64,000 nt of DNA, from NCBI RefSeq assembly GCF_013373365.1, contig NZ_CP035925.1, forward strand, positions 620,001 through 684,000, written 5' to 3'. The notes under the pieces were generated by a model, which was not told where the DNA came from, searched no databases, and was given only the letters and a program-made list of their open reading frames with translations. The stretch's first letter is position 1, and the number at the start of each line of letters is the position of its first letter. Positions 8,749 through 17,501 of this stretch are shown piece after piece. The position numbers and the translations under genes are program-made. The stretch comes from Lentibacillus sp. CBA3610. GTDB lineage: Bacteria > Bacillota > Bacilli > Bacillales > Amphibacillaceae.

Positions 8749-9351
8749 TTGAAAAACGAAAATCATGTCGTCGTTGGACGTACGGGTAGGAAGAAAATTT
8801 TAGTTGCTTTATTATCCGGATTTTTGGCACTTGGAGGGCTGGTATCAGCTTTTGGCTTTACCGGTACTGCATATGCACTGCCATTGGGCGGAATCGGTGA
8901 TTTTTATGTCGAGTTTGACGAACTGAATGGTGAAGGATTTCAACTGATGCCGCAGATGGGTGAGACCGGGGAATCGGATGCCGAGCCAATGGTACGTAAC
9001 GTCATAGACGAAGTGGAAATCGACAACCTGCATATTTTCAAAGATTTACAGATTCCGGGAACAGAGCAATGGGTACGATTCCACATCGAAGCAGATGGCA
9101 AAACGAATATTAGCGGACTTATCCAGGATGCCAGGTTTATTGATGCTAACTTGAGCTTTGACAACTTGGCCATCGAGCAACAAAATACGGATGACTTCAG
9201 CGAAAATTGGTCACAAAATGCGGACACGATCACCATTACAGATGCGACATTGGTAACGGATTATTTGTTCCAGGAAGTTGTCAGTCTTGAAGAAGCTAAA
9301 ATCTCAACTGAAATGATCGATGAGCCATTGATAACGGATGACGGGAACTAA
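8749..9351 (+). CDS. DUF6230-like secreted paralog without a wall anchor
   Basis: The likely start is TTG behind GAGGTGAG (an in-frame GTG lies at 8740). The 200-residue protein is a paralog of the gene just upstream. It has the same signal-peptide style ending near TAYALPLGG, FYVEFDELNGEGFQL, EIDNLHIFKDLQIP, LIQDARFIDANLSFDN and VTDYLFQEVVSL. It ends right after the domain, with no sorting signal or second membrane segment, so it is likely released or held by partners. The pair suggests gene duplication followed by gain or loss of the anchor. The gap to the next gene is 19 bases. Confidence 0.72.
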   Translation: MKNENHVVVGRTGRKKILVALLSGFLALGGLVSAFGFTGTAYALPLGGIGDFYVEFDELNGEGFQLMPQMGETGESDAEPMVRNVIDEVEIDNLHIFKDLQIPGTEQWVRFHIEADGKTNISGLIQDARFIDANLSFDNLAIEQQNTDDFSENWSQNADTITITDATLVTDYLFQEVVSLEEAKISTEMIDEPLITDDGN

Positions 9352-9370
9352 TCCTTGAGGAGGGAGCCTT

Positions 9371-9883
9371 TTGGATAAAAAAGAAGCGAGGGCTTTAAGA
9401 AGACAGCAGAAAAAGGATGAAAAATGGCAGCGCAAATACACAAAAGTTGCCGAGGGCAATAAATTTAAAAAATGGCGGAATAAACGGCCGTTTTGGGGGG
9501 CAACATTGACCCTCCTGGCAAGCCTGTTGATTTTATATATTCCTTTGCACTTATATGCCATTGCGTTTATCCCTGGAAGTTTTGTGTTTATCGGTTTTAT
9601 ATTTGGGGGATTAACTCTGATTATTGGCATTTTGGGCTATATTTACCCACAGTTCTCGACTGTATTTGGTGTCATAACGATATTTTTATCCGTCCTTTCG
9701 GTGATGGGAGCGCTGGGCGGCTTTATTGTCGGAACAATCATGGGTATTATTGGCGGTTCACTCCTCATTGGCTGGGAAAAAGAAGAGGTTACGCTTGATC
9801 ATGATAAACGCAGCAAGAAAAAGCCAAATAAACATCAAAAACAAGTGGTGGAAGAGGAAACAGCCAGTACAGCCCAAAGTTAA
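9371..9883 (+). CDS. DUF6114-like membrane protein
   Basis: The 170-residue protein starts at TTG behind GAGGAGGGAG. A highly basic N-terminal tail leads into the diagnostic KWRNKRPFWGATLTLLAS. Four closely packed hydrophobic segments follow (about 42-140), with GGFIVGTIMGIIGGSLLIGW at the end, and then a basic, hydrophilic tail. This pattern matches DUF6114, a small membrane protein family usually encoded beside DUF6230 in Actinobacteria (recalled family knowledge). The pairing is kept here, which supports a shared function such as export, assembly or lipid interaction. The biochemical role is unknown. Confidence 0.72.
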   Translation: MDKKEARALRRQQKKDEKWQRKYTKVAEGNKFKKWRNKRPFWGATLTLLASLLILYIPLHLYAIAFIPGSFVFIGFIFGGLTLIIGILGYIYPQFSTVFGVITIFLSVLSVMGALGGFIVGTIMGIIGGSLLIGWEKEEVTLDHDKRSKKKPNKHQKQVVEEETASTAQS

Positions 9884-9927
9884 TTTCCCGGTACAGGTTT
9901 TGCAAGTTTGATACGAGGAGAATTCAT

Positions 9928-11949
9928 ATGAAAAATAAGCGACAATGGAATAAGGTGATTTACCTTTGCCTAGTTTTCATCCTGACAGCCGGTCTTATCC
10001 TGTCTCCAGCAGGAAAAACAAGTGTTTATGCTGAGGAACCAGCGGAAGAGGAAGACAATGTGGAAGAGCCGCAAAACGCTGAGGAATCGCGTGAAGACTC
10101 TGAGAAACCTGATGGAGAGACTGATGCGTCAGAGGAAGAATCCGGGGAATCGGATGAACCGGAAGAAGGAGGAAATAACGGCGGTTTCATCATTGAATCC
10201 GATAAAGTGGAAGGACAAATGGATCTTGCGGGTGCACTTGTTGGTCAAATCAGTATAACAGAAGGAACGATTGAGGGGTTAACGATCACGAAACGTCTTG
10301 AAACAGGTGATGAACGCGATCCGCTCGTCATTCAAATCACATCACCGGGTCCGGTTGAAGTGACAAATCTGGAAACAGAAACACTGGATGGGGGTCCTCC
10401 GCATTTTGATGGACTATGTGGTTTGGCCCCGCCTTGCATGACAGGTGTCGAAATGGAAGTTGACCACCAGGTTGTTGAGGATATTTCTTTGCCGGAAGCA
10501 CAAATCGAAACATGCTTTGAAGCGGAATGTGACAATTTGACTGATCAGGCACCGTCCACAGATGGAGATGAAGTCCAGACCATGATGGAAAAAATGGAAG
10601 AACAAGAGATGGCCCTGGAAGAGATTTTAGAAGGATTGGAAGACGACCGGGAGAAGCTGGATGAGATCGAGAATCTGTTGCAGCAGGCCGGTGATACTTA
10701 TGATCAGATTCAAGATGAAGAGCATGTTGAAGAACTGGCGAATGTAATTGAGGAGATTGCGGAACTTTTGGGTGATCCGGAAGAAGACCAGGAAAACGAC
10801 GAAAGTGATAATGAGGAAGAGGGCGAAAATAACCGAAATGCTGATGAAGGCACATCTGCGGATGAACCACAATCTGAAGGTGAAAACGCAGACGACAATC
10901 AATCTGAAAATGAGGCTGACGAAGAATCCGCTGCCAATCAGGAAAAATCCGCCGAAGCAAACAATGACGAAAACCCATTGGTCAACTTAACGGCAAAAGC
11001 CGAAGAAAAACATCAAGCTTTAGATGATATTAGTTCTAAATTCTTCACGACGCTGAATGACGCATTGACAGCTATGAATGAATTAGAGGAGAGCATTAAC
11101 GAAAAAGAAGAGACATTAGCAGCAATAGAAGAAGAAAAAGCTGAAATGGAAAACAATGAAACAGCAGAACAAGCAGAAAAGTTTGCTGCATTGCAAGATA
11201 GAGATGAAAATAATGGAGAAGGCGATGAGGAAACGGCCGAATCGTCTAATGAAAATGCTTCTGAATCCGATGGAAACGAAGAAAACAATGATTCCAATCA
11301 AGAATCTGTGACTGATCAATCTGAACAAATCGAAACGACAAAAGAGAACCTGGAAGGATTGAATAATGACCTTGAGGCCGCTCGTGAGACAGCAGATGCA
11401 TTAGAAGAGAAAGAAAGTGCATTGCGAGAGAGAAAAGAAACGATTATCAGTTCACTTGGCGACCTGAAGAAAGTTATACAAAAATCACAGGCAGACTTGG
11501 CTGAAGATCATTATGACATCATAATGGAAAATCTCACCTTTGTTCCGGTGGAGGAGACCGATGATGATACAGGCAATGAATCCTCCAATACCAACGATGA
11601 AGATACATCCCAGGAGGAATCGGAAGAAGAATCTGAGAAGCAAGAGGATAATGGCTCCGCCGAAAGTGACAATGGCGATAATAATGAAAATGCAACTGAA
11701 GAAAGTGATGAAGATACGTCTCAAGAGGAATCGGAAGTAGAATCTGAGGAGCAACAGGATAATGCCGTTAATGATGATAAAACAACTGAAGAAAAAAATG
11801 AAGCCAGCAAAGACAAGGAACTAAGTGAAGCTGAAGGTGATGGGGAGCAATCAGAAAACGATGACCCCCAAAACGAAAGGGATGAACAAGATCAGCGGCC
11901 GTCGCTGATAAAAGGTGTATTAGAATCAGTACGGAATATCCTGCAATAA
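9928..11949 (+). CDS. Very acidic secreted protein with an N-terminal beta-type domain and coiled coils
   Basis: The 673-residue product starts at ATG behind GAGGAG and has a signal peptide ending near SVYAEE. After an acidic spacer comes a folded region (about 85-210) rich in short beta stretches. It carries two close cysteine pairs (LCGLAPPC and TCFEAEC). The remainder alternates predicted coiled coils (about 215-290, 340-425, 470-540) with Asp/Glu/Asn/Ser-rich linkers. Near the end DEDTSQEESE appears twice in duplicated segments. There is no sorting signal or membrane tail. It closes the DUF6230/DUF6114 operon, 44 bases after the previous gene and before a good terminator. I do not recognise the family. 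A secreted scaffold for the DUF6230 proteins is one guess. Confidence 0.75.
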   Translation: MKNKRQWNKVIYLCLVFILTAGLILSPAGKTSVYAEEPAEEEDNVEEPQNAEESREDSEKPDGETDASEEESGESDEPEEGGNNGGFIIESDKVEGQMDLAGALVGQISITEGTIEGLTITKRLETGDERDPLVIQITSPGPVEVTNLETETLDGGPPHFDGLCGLAPPCMTGVEMEVDHQVVEDISLPEAQIETCFEAECDNLTDQAPSTDGDEVQTMMEKMEEQEMALEEILEGLEDDREKLDEIENLLQQAGDTYDQIQDEEHVEELANVIEEIAELLGDPEEDQENDESDNEEEGENNRNADEGTSADEPQSEGENADDNQSENEADEESAANQEKSAEANNDENPLVNLTAKAEEKHQALDDISSKFFTTLNDALTAMNELEESINEKEETLAAIEEEKAEMENNETAEQAEKFAALQDRDENNGEGDEETAESSNENASESDGNEENNDSNQESVTDQSEQIETTKENLEGLNNDLEAARETADALEEKESALRERKETIISSLGDLKKVIQKSQADLAEDHYDIIMENLTFVPVEETDDDTGNESSNTNDEDTSQEESEEESEKQEDNGSAESDNGDNNENATEESDEDTSQEESEVESEEQQDNAVNDDKTTEEKNEASKDKELSEAEGDGEQSENDDPQNERDEQDQRPSLIKGVLESVRNILQ

Positions 11950-11953
11950 GCTG

Positions 11954-11987
11954 AGGGCTTGGGCATACGGCTCAAGCCCTTATTTAT
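11954..11987 (+). terminator. Terminator of the DUF6230/DUF6114 operon
   Basis: The arms AGGGCTTG (11954-11961) and CAAGCCCT (11973-11980) are followed by TATTTAT, five bases past the stop codon. Confidence 0.8.
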
Positions 11988-11989
11988 AA

Positions 11990-12115
11990 GGTCAGAAAGT
12001 ATAACATTTTAGGTGAAGACCTCATTCTTGAAATCGGCTGGTTCGCCGATTTCTTCCAATCTGATTTCCGGCCTCTGACCTCTGAAAAGACGAGGCGGCA
12101 GCCGAGTTTTTCTTA
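11990..12115 (+). repeat. Interspersed structured repeat, copy A
   Basis: It matches copies at 21617-21716 (minus) and 27269-27392 (plus). Shared blocks are GTCAGAAAGTATAAC, a GTGAAGAC-type segment, TTGAAATCGGC, TTCCGGCCTCTGACCTCTG, AAAGACGAGGC and a terminal GAGTTTTTCTTA. This copy has a perfect hairpin GAAATCGGC/GCCGATTTC and a GCCTC/GAGGC pairing. It has no coding capacity. It lies between a terminator and ung. Confidence 0.75.
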
Positions 12116-12229
12116 GGCTCATTGAAAAAATCGTGTCTACATCCATTTTAACCAAAGTAATTTTCAGTTCTGCAGGTGACGTGATATGATAATTTATAAA
12201 TGATTCTACTGGATTTGGGAGCTGAAATT

Positions 12230-12910
12230 GTGGCGATATTAACGAATGATTGGGCACCGATAATGGAAAGTGAATTTAAAAAAGATTATTATCTGAAGCT
12301 GCGTTCATTTTTAAAACAGGAGTATGGCAGCCAAACGGTTTATCCGGATATGCATGATATTTTCAACGCACTGCATTATACAGACTATGAAAATACGAAA
12401 GTAGTGATTCTTGGACAGGACCCATACCATGGTCCGAATCAGGCGCATGGTTTAAGTTTTTCGGTTCAGCCGCACGTCTCGATACCACCATCTTTAAAAA
12501 ATATTTATAAAGAACTCAATGATGATCTCGGGATTGACATTCCAAATCACGGCTGTCTGACCGATTGGGCCAAGCAAGGCGTTCTTCTGTTAAATACGGT
12601 TTTGACCGTAAGTGCAGGTCAGCCGACGTCCCACAGAGGAAAAGGGTGGGAGTATTTTACCAACGAAGTCATCCGTCAAGTGAATGCCAAACAGGACCCG
12701 GTTGTTTTCATCCTTTGGGGACGGCATGCCCAGGCAAAAGAGGCATTCATTAAGGAACGTCAGCATCTGATTATTAAATCGCCTCACCCGAGCCCATTTT
12801 CCGCACATAAAGGATTTTTTGGCAGCCAGCCCTTTTCACGTGCCAATCAATTTTTAAAAGAAGCAGGTCGTACACCGGTTGACTGGCATGTGCTGGGACG
12901 CGGGGTCTGA
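12230..12910 (+). CDS. ung: Uracil-DNA glycosylase
   Basis: The enzyme removes uracil from DNA as the first step of base excision repair. I place the start at GTG 12230 (product [10 protein letters not shown]..., 226 residues), behind GGGAGCTG; an ATG at 12200 in frame adds residues atypical of the family. Family motifs are complete: [18 protein letters not shown] (water-activating Asp), [11 protein letters not shown], and the DNA-intercalating loop [18 protein letters not shown]. It stands alone, with a copy of an interspersed repeat upstream and a convergent amidase gene downstream. Confidence 0.95.
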   Translation: MAILTNDWAPIMESEFKKDYYLKLRSFLKQEYGSQTVYPDMHDIFNALHYTDYENTKVVILGQDPYHGPNQAHGLSFSVQPHVSIPPSLKNIYKELNDDLGIDIPNHGCLTDWAKQGVLLLNTVLTVSAGQPTSHRGKGWEYFTNEVIRQVNAKQDPVVFILWGRHAQAKEAFIKERQHLIIKSPHPSPFSAHKGFFGSQPFSRANQFLKEAGRTPVDWHVLGRGV

Positions 12911-12930
12911 CCCTGTGTCCCAGCCTGGAT

Positions 12931-13728
12931 TCAGCTGTCTTCACGTGTAATATAAGCATCACTGACACCGGCGTCCTTCACTTCCTGCAAATGTGCTGCC
13001 GCATTCTGCCAATCGGAAAAGGCCCCGGCTTGAACGCGATACCACTCTTCTCCGGAAATGTTGACCATCATAATATAGGCGTCAATGCCATTTGATTGCA
13101 GGTGATCTTCCCGGTTTTCCGCATTTTCTTTTGACTGGAACGAACCTGCTATGACCTTATACAGTGTTCCGGAGTTGTCTTTTTCCTCTAGATTGAAAGC
13201 TTTTGCCAATCCATTCACGTGCCCCCGTGCTACCGTTTGCCGCCATGATGGATCTCCCATTAAATCAGCATCATTTGCGTTATCGATAAAGCCATTTTCT
13301 GTTAAGAGCGCTGACATCGTTGTTTCCCTTAATACGTGAAAGTTTGCTTTTTTCTGTCCGCGGTTTCTGAGCTGATTGACATTAACAATTTCCGCATGCA
13401 TCGTATCCTGATAACCCGCTGTTGTCGATGAATCGGATAAACTGCTGTGGATATAATCTTCATACCCTTGTGCAGAACCATTAAACGCATTGCAATGAAT
13501 GGACAAATAATAGTCCGCTCCCCAGGAATTTGCTTCATTTGTCCGCTGAGTCAGACTTTTGGTACTGTCATCTGTACGGCTCATTCGCACATCAGCATTA
13601 CTGTATTCATTGGTTAAAATGTCTCGTATTCTAAGCGCAATATCCAGATTTATATCCTTTTCATTTAAGCCATTTCCCTGTGCACCGGAATCTGAACCGC
13701 CATGTCCCGGATCTAAATAAAGTTTCAT
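12931..13728 (-). CDS. N-acetylmuramoyl-L-alanine amidase with a SPOR domain
   Basis: The likely start is ATG 13728 behind AAAGGAG; an upstream in-frame start adds 20 unlikely residues. The 265-residue product begins directly with the Amidase_3 fold. Zinc ligands and the catalytic residue are visible in LDPGHGGSDSGA, LNEKD, LSIHCNA and LLTENGFI. A short linker leads to a SPOR-like domain (about 188-260) with LYKVIAGSFQSKENAE and WYRVQAGAFSDWQNA, which would bind denuded glycan. It would cut the stem peptide from wall glycan. No signal peptide is present, so release could be by mother-cell lysis or another route, as for CwlC-type spore-formation amidases (inference). Confidence 0.9.
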   Translation of the reverse strand: MKLYLDPGHGGSDSGAQGNGLNEKDINLDIALRIRDILTNEYSNADVRMSRTDDSTKSLTQRTNEANSWGADYYLSIHCNAFNGSAQGYEDYIHSSLSDSSTTAGYQDTMHAEIVNVNQLRNRGQKKANFHVLRETTMSALLTENGFIDNANDADLMGDPSWRQTVARGHVNGLAKAFNLEEKDNSGTLYKVIAGSFQSKENAENREDHLQSNGIDAYIMMVNISGEEWYRVQAGAFSDWQNAAAHLQEVKDAGVSDAYITREDS

Positions 13729-13903
13729 CAAAAAACTCCTTTCATTTTTATTTCTTGCAATATATCGTATTGATTGATTGCGAATCACAATTGGACAAAT
13801 TAGTCAGATTGAGACAAATTGAGAAACGTGACAGAGGGTAAACGTTGGAATAACAGCTTTCCACGGGGGATGTGGCTGGGCAATGTGTCAAATTATATTG
13901 CCA

Positions 13904-13992
13904 ACGCCCCCCTTTCTCTTGTCCGGATTCGATTGTATTAGTGCCCCCCCTTCCTATAACTACAATCGAAAGTTTTTCAGAAAAGGGGGCGT
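13904..13992. repeat. Nested inverted repeat in a gene-free gap
   Basis: The outer arms, 13904-13917 (ACGCCCCCCTTTCT) and 13979-13992 (AGAAAAGGGGGCGT), pair almost fully. Inside them TCGATTGTA (13929-13937) and TACAATCGA (13961-13969) are perfect complements. The gap 13729-14110 holds no other recognisable feature apart from an AGGAGGGCG site before the nitrilase remnant. Possible roles are an operator, a terminator or the remnant of a mobile element. Confidence 0.5.
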
Positions 13993-14110
13993 GGTTGAGG
14001 TATTTTTTTAAAAGGTGTCTGATATTTGCAAATTATTGAGAAACAATTAAAATGGTATTATGAATGCTCTTGTATAAACTTGAAAGGGCGCTATCAGGAG
14101 GGCGAAACAA

Positions 14111-14335
14111 TTGGAAATGATCAAACAGTATACTGCCGCTGTTATCCAAGCAGGTTCGGAAATGATGGATAAAGATAAGGGCGTTGATAAGGCCATTCGT
14201 TTAATAAAAGAAGCAGGGGAAAACGAGGCAAAAGTCATTGTCTTTCCGGAAGCGCAATTTGACTTCGATCCTGTGGGGCATTACGCCAGGAAGGATATAT
14301 TTAAGTTGGAAGTTGATGAAACAAAACGCGAGTGA
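14111..14335 (+). pseudogene. Nitrilase gene collapsed by a large internal deletion
   Basis: A TTG behind AGGAGGGCG opens a 74-residue frame. It starts like a nitrilase (YTAAVIQAGSEMMDKDKG, then AKVIVFPEA with the catalytic glutamate region). It then joins directly to the family's extreme C-terminus (FDFDPVGHYARKDIFKL). Nitrilases are normally about 310-340 residues, so roughly 250 residues including the catalytic Lys and Cys are missing. The junction is near residue 47, around 14250. The remnant keeps its start signals but cannot make an active enzyme. Confidence 0.8.
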
Positions 14336-14424
14336 CTTTCGAGAAGAATCAGGTGTTTTTAATTATTGATGGAAATAGCTGGAGAGTTTCAAATACTATT
14401 TTGAAATTACGAGGAGGGATCAAT

Positions 14425-15141
14425 TTGAAAGTTTCCCTATTCATAACCTGCTTATGCGACATGTTTTCCACGGATGTCGGCAAGGATACGGTGGAAATTT
14501 TGGAACGGGTCGGGTGTGAAGTTGATTTTCCGGAAGCACAGACATGCTGTGGCCAACCGGCATATAACAGCGGTTATTTAACGGATGCCAAGGAATCTAT
14601 GAAACAAATGATGAAGGCGTTTCAGTTTTCCGATTATGTTGTTGGGCCTTCGGGTTCGTGTGTTGGCATGCTGAAGGAATACCCGGAAATATTTAAAAAT
14701 GATCTGGTCTGGAAAGAGGAAGCGGAAAAACTTGCAGCGAAATCATTTGAGCTCACGCAATTTCTGGTTGACGTTTTGGGGGTTGTTGATGTTGGTTCAA
14801 CCTTTAAAGGCAAAATAACCTATCATCCTTCGTGCCATATGATGCGGATCTTGGGCGTTAAAGAAGCACCTATGACACTATTGAGGCATGTGGAAGGCGC
14901 TGAACTGGTTGAACTTCCGATAAAAGAGGATTGCTGTGGTTTTGGCGGGACATTTGCTGTTAAAAATTCCGTGATTTCAGGGGAGATGGTGAAAGAAAAA
15001 TCGGCACATGTCGCTGAAACGGGCGCTGAATATTTGGTTAGCGGCGACATGGGCTGTCTGCTTAATATAGGCGGACGAATGAAGCGCGAAGGTAAAAACG
15101 TTAAGGTGGCACATATAACCGGGATTTTGAATCAGCATTAA
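14425..15141 (+). CDS. lutA: L-lactate utilisation protein LutA
   Basis: The 238-residue product starts at TTG behind GAGGAGGGAT. It has the two CCG domains of the lactate/glycolate oxidase Fe-S family: LFITCLCDMF with TCCGQPAYNSGY, and TYHPSCHMMR with EDCCGFGGTF. With LutB and LutC it forms the flavin-independent L-lactate oxidation complex described in B. subtilis. The order lutA-lutB-lutC and short gaps are kept here. No regulator gene of the LutR type is adjacent. The upstream 90 bases are a short in-frame extension of no obvious meaning. Confidence 0.93.
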   Translation: MKVSLFITCLCDMFSTDVGKDTVEILERVGCEVDFPEAQTCCGQPAYNSGYLTDAKESMKQMMKAFQFSDYVVGPSGSCVGMLKEYPEIFKNDLVWKEEAEKLAAKSFELTQFLVDVLGVVDVGSTFKGKITYHPSCHMMRILGVKEAPMTLLRHVEGAELVELPIKEDCCGFGGTFAVKNSVISGEMVKEKSAHVAETGAEYLVSGDMGCLLNIGGRMKREGKNVKVAHITGILNQH

Positions 15142-15188
15142 GGGCGATTTCCGAATAGCATTAACAAGCGAAATGGAGGGGAGAACAG

Positions 15189-16617
15189 GTGAGTATTAGA
15201 CTTGGTGACATGCAATATGAAGAACGCGTTCAGGAAGGCGTGGAGAACGATTTTATGCGTCAAGCGGTTGCTTCTGCCCAGGGGCGGTTCAGAAGCGGCA
15301 AAGAAAAGCAGGCTGATAAGCTTGGTAATTGGGAAGACTGGCGTACGCTCGGGGAAGAAATCCGCACACATACGATCGAAAATATTGATTATTACTTGCA
15401 GCTGTTGAGTGATAACGTATCGAAACGCGGCGGAAAAGTCTTTTTCGCACAAACAGCTGAAGAGGCGAATGACTATATTCAAAACGTTATCAAGGACAAG
15501 AATGCGAAAAAAGTTGTGAAATCAAAATCGATGGTAACCGAGGAAATTGGCATGAACGAAACACTGGAGGAAGTTGATGCCGATGTTGTTGAATCCGACC
15601 TGGGGCGAATGGATTTTGCAGTTGGATGAAGATCCGCCATCCCATATTGTCGCACCGGCTGTTCATAAAAATAAAGAACAGGTAAGGGACACATTTACCG
15701 AAAAGAAAGGGTATGATCAATCGGAAAAACCGGAAGAACTGGCAAGTTTCGCTCGGGAGCAATTAAGGGAGGAATTCCTGTCGGCTGATGTCGGGATAAC
15801 CGGCTGCAACTTTGCGGTGGCAGAGTCCGGTGCCGTCACGTTTGTTACCAATGAAGGCAATGCCCGAATGGTCACGTCAATTCCGGATACACAAATTTCG
15901 GTTATGGGGATGGAGCGGGTTGTCCCGACTTATGAGGAATTGGATATCCTGGTGAGTCTTTTGACACGCGCAGCTGTCGGTCAGGATTTAACAAGTTATG
16001 TCACATCAATTACCGGAACACGTCTGGAAGGTGAAACGGATGGCCCTGAAGATTACCATCTCGTGATTGTTGATAATGGCCGTTCAAATATTTTGGGTAC
16101 GGAATTTCAATCGGCCCTGCATTGTATCCGCTGCGCTGCATGTATTAATGTCTGTCCGGTTTATCGTCATGTTGGTGGGCATGCGTATGGCTCCGTTTAC
16201 CCGGGTCCGATTGGTGCTGTGCTGACACCACTTTTGGACGGTTATGAAGATCACAAAGAACTCCCATATGCTTCATCATTGTGCGGGGCCTGCACTGAAG
16301 TTTGTCCTGTTAAAATCCCGCTTCATGAGCAGTTGATCCGGCATCGTGAAATTATTGTCGAGCAGGAAAGAATGTCACCAAAATCGGAACAATTGGCGAT
16401 GAAAGGTTTTGCCAAATGGGGGTCGAGTCCGGCGGCGTATAAAATGAGTACAGCTGTGGCGCGTTCTGCCATGAAACCGTGGACGAAAGATGAGGCGTTA
16501 GAGAACGGGCCGGGTCCGCTCAAAGGCTGGACAGCTAACCGCGACTTTCCGGCACCGGCCAGGCAGACTTTCCGCGCATGGTTTAAGGAACGGCAAAAAG
16601 GAGGCGAATCCCAATGA
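15189..16617 (+). pseudogene. lutB: Lactate utilisation iron-sulfur protein LutB, frameshifted
   Basis: The frame opens at GTG 15189 behind GGAGGGGAG and reads as LutB for about 139 residues. It then runs out at 15629. The rest of LutB continues in another frame to 16617. The break is at a G run near 15601-15604: DLG is followed by RMDF in one frame and by [17 protein letters not shown], the expected sequence, in the other. One extra G explains it. The downstream part keeps both ferredoxin-like cysteine sets ([12 protein letters not shown] and CGACTEVCP). The total length of about 475 residues fits LutB. It may be a true mutation, a phase-variable G tract or a sequencing error. The stop overlaps the lutC start by four bases. 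Confidence 0.85.
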
Positions 16618-17324
16618 CAATCATGAACAGGGAAGCCTTTTTGAATAACGTGACAGCCAACTTGCATCGTCCTCGCAGAACGAAGGAAGTTGAACGCCCG
16701 GAGTGGAGCGTGAGTCCTCAATACGACGTGTTAGCCGGCTTGTCACAGGATGAACTCCTTGATGTTCTGGAAAAACAATGTGAGGTCATTCATACAGATT
16801 TTAAACGGACGGATCGGTATGGTCTTACAGCAGTTTTAAATGAGGTCATTGAGGGCTATCGAGCAAAAGCAATTGTCGCATCCAGTGATTCACGCAATGC
16901 CGAATATGATTTGGATAATTTTTATCAAAATTTACAGGACAATGGACGTGAGGTTCATTTATGGGACGAAACAAAGGGGAAAGAAAATCAAATATTTGCC
17001 GAGCGTGCGGATGTCGGTATTACGTTCAGCGATATTACCCTGGCAGAATCCGGGACCGTCACGTTATTTAACAATAAATATAACGGCCGCTCAATCAGTC
17101 TGATGCCGCGAAACTACATTGCCATTATCCCGAAAAGTACAATTGTGCCAAGAATGACACAAGTAACAAAACAGATCCACAATGCAAATGAAGCAGGTTA
17201 TGAGGTTGCGTCATGTATCAGTTTCGTAACAGGTCCAAGCAACAGTGCAGATATTGAAATGAATTTGATTGTCGGTGTGCATGGCCCTGTGGAGGTGACG
17301 TATATTGTTGTGGATGATGGATGA
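16614..17324 (+). CDS. lutC: Lactate utilisation protein LutC
   Basis: The 236-residue LUD-domain protein overlaps lutB by four bases and follows AAAAGGAGG. Family blocks seen are [32 protein letters not shown] and [20 protein letters not shown] near the C-terminus, where nearly all LutC proteins end. It is the third subunit needed for growth on L-lactate. It is intact, while the lutB gene ahead of it is frameshifted, so the complex may be missing a part. About 170 bases without a gene follow. Confidence 0.93.
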   Translation: MTIMNREAFLNNVTANLHRPRRTKEVERPEWSVSPQYDVLAGLSQDELLDVLEKQCEVIHTDFKRTDRYGLTAVLNEVIEGYRAKAIVASSDSRNAEYDLDNFYQNLQDNGREVHLWDETKGKENQIFAERADVGITFSDITLAESGTVTLFNNKYNGRSISLMPRNYIAIIPKSTIVPRMTQVTKQIHNANEAGYEVASCISFVTGPSNSADIEMNLIVGVHGPVEVTYIVVDDG

Positions 17325-17501
17325 GGTTTAGCTGAGGTAGAATAGTATTGACATAATCGGTATTATATAGAGTATACAGATGTACAGCAAATCAGTACAA
17401 TTCCGTCATTTTATCCAGGAATTCGCGTCCTTGTGTCGAAATAATCATGTAGAGAAAATACTTAGCTTACGGGAAAACGTATTTTTAAAGGAGCGGGCTC
17501 A

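Noticed and set aside
10337-10978. 213-codon reverse frame inside the acidic exoprotein gene
   Set aside because: It is a shadow of a strongly biased Glu/Asp-rich coding sequence and has no independent signals.
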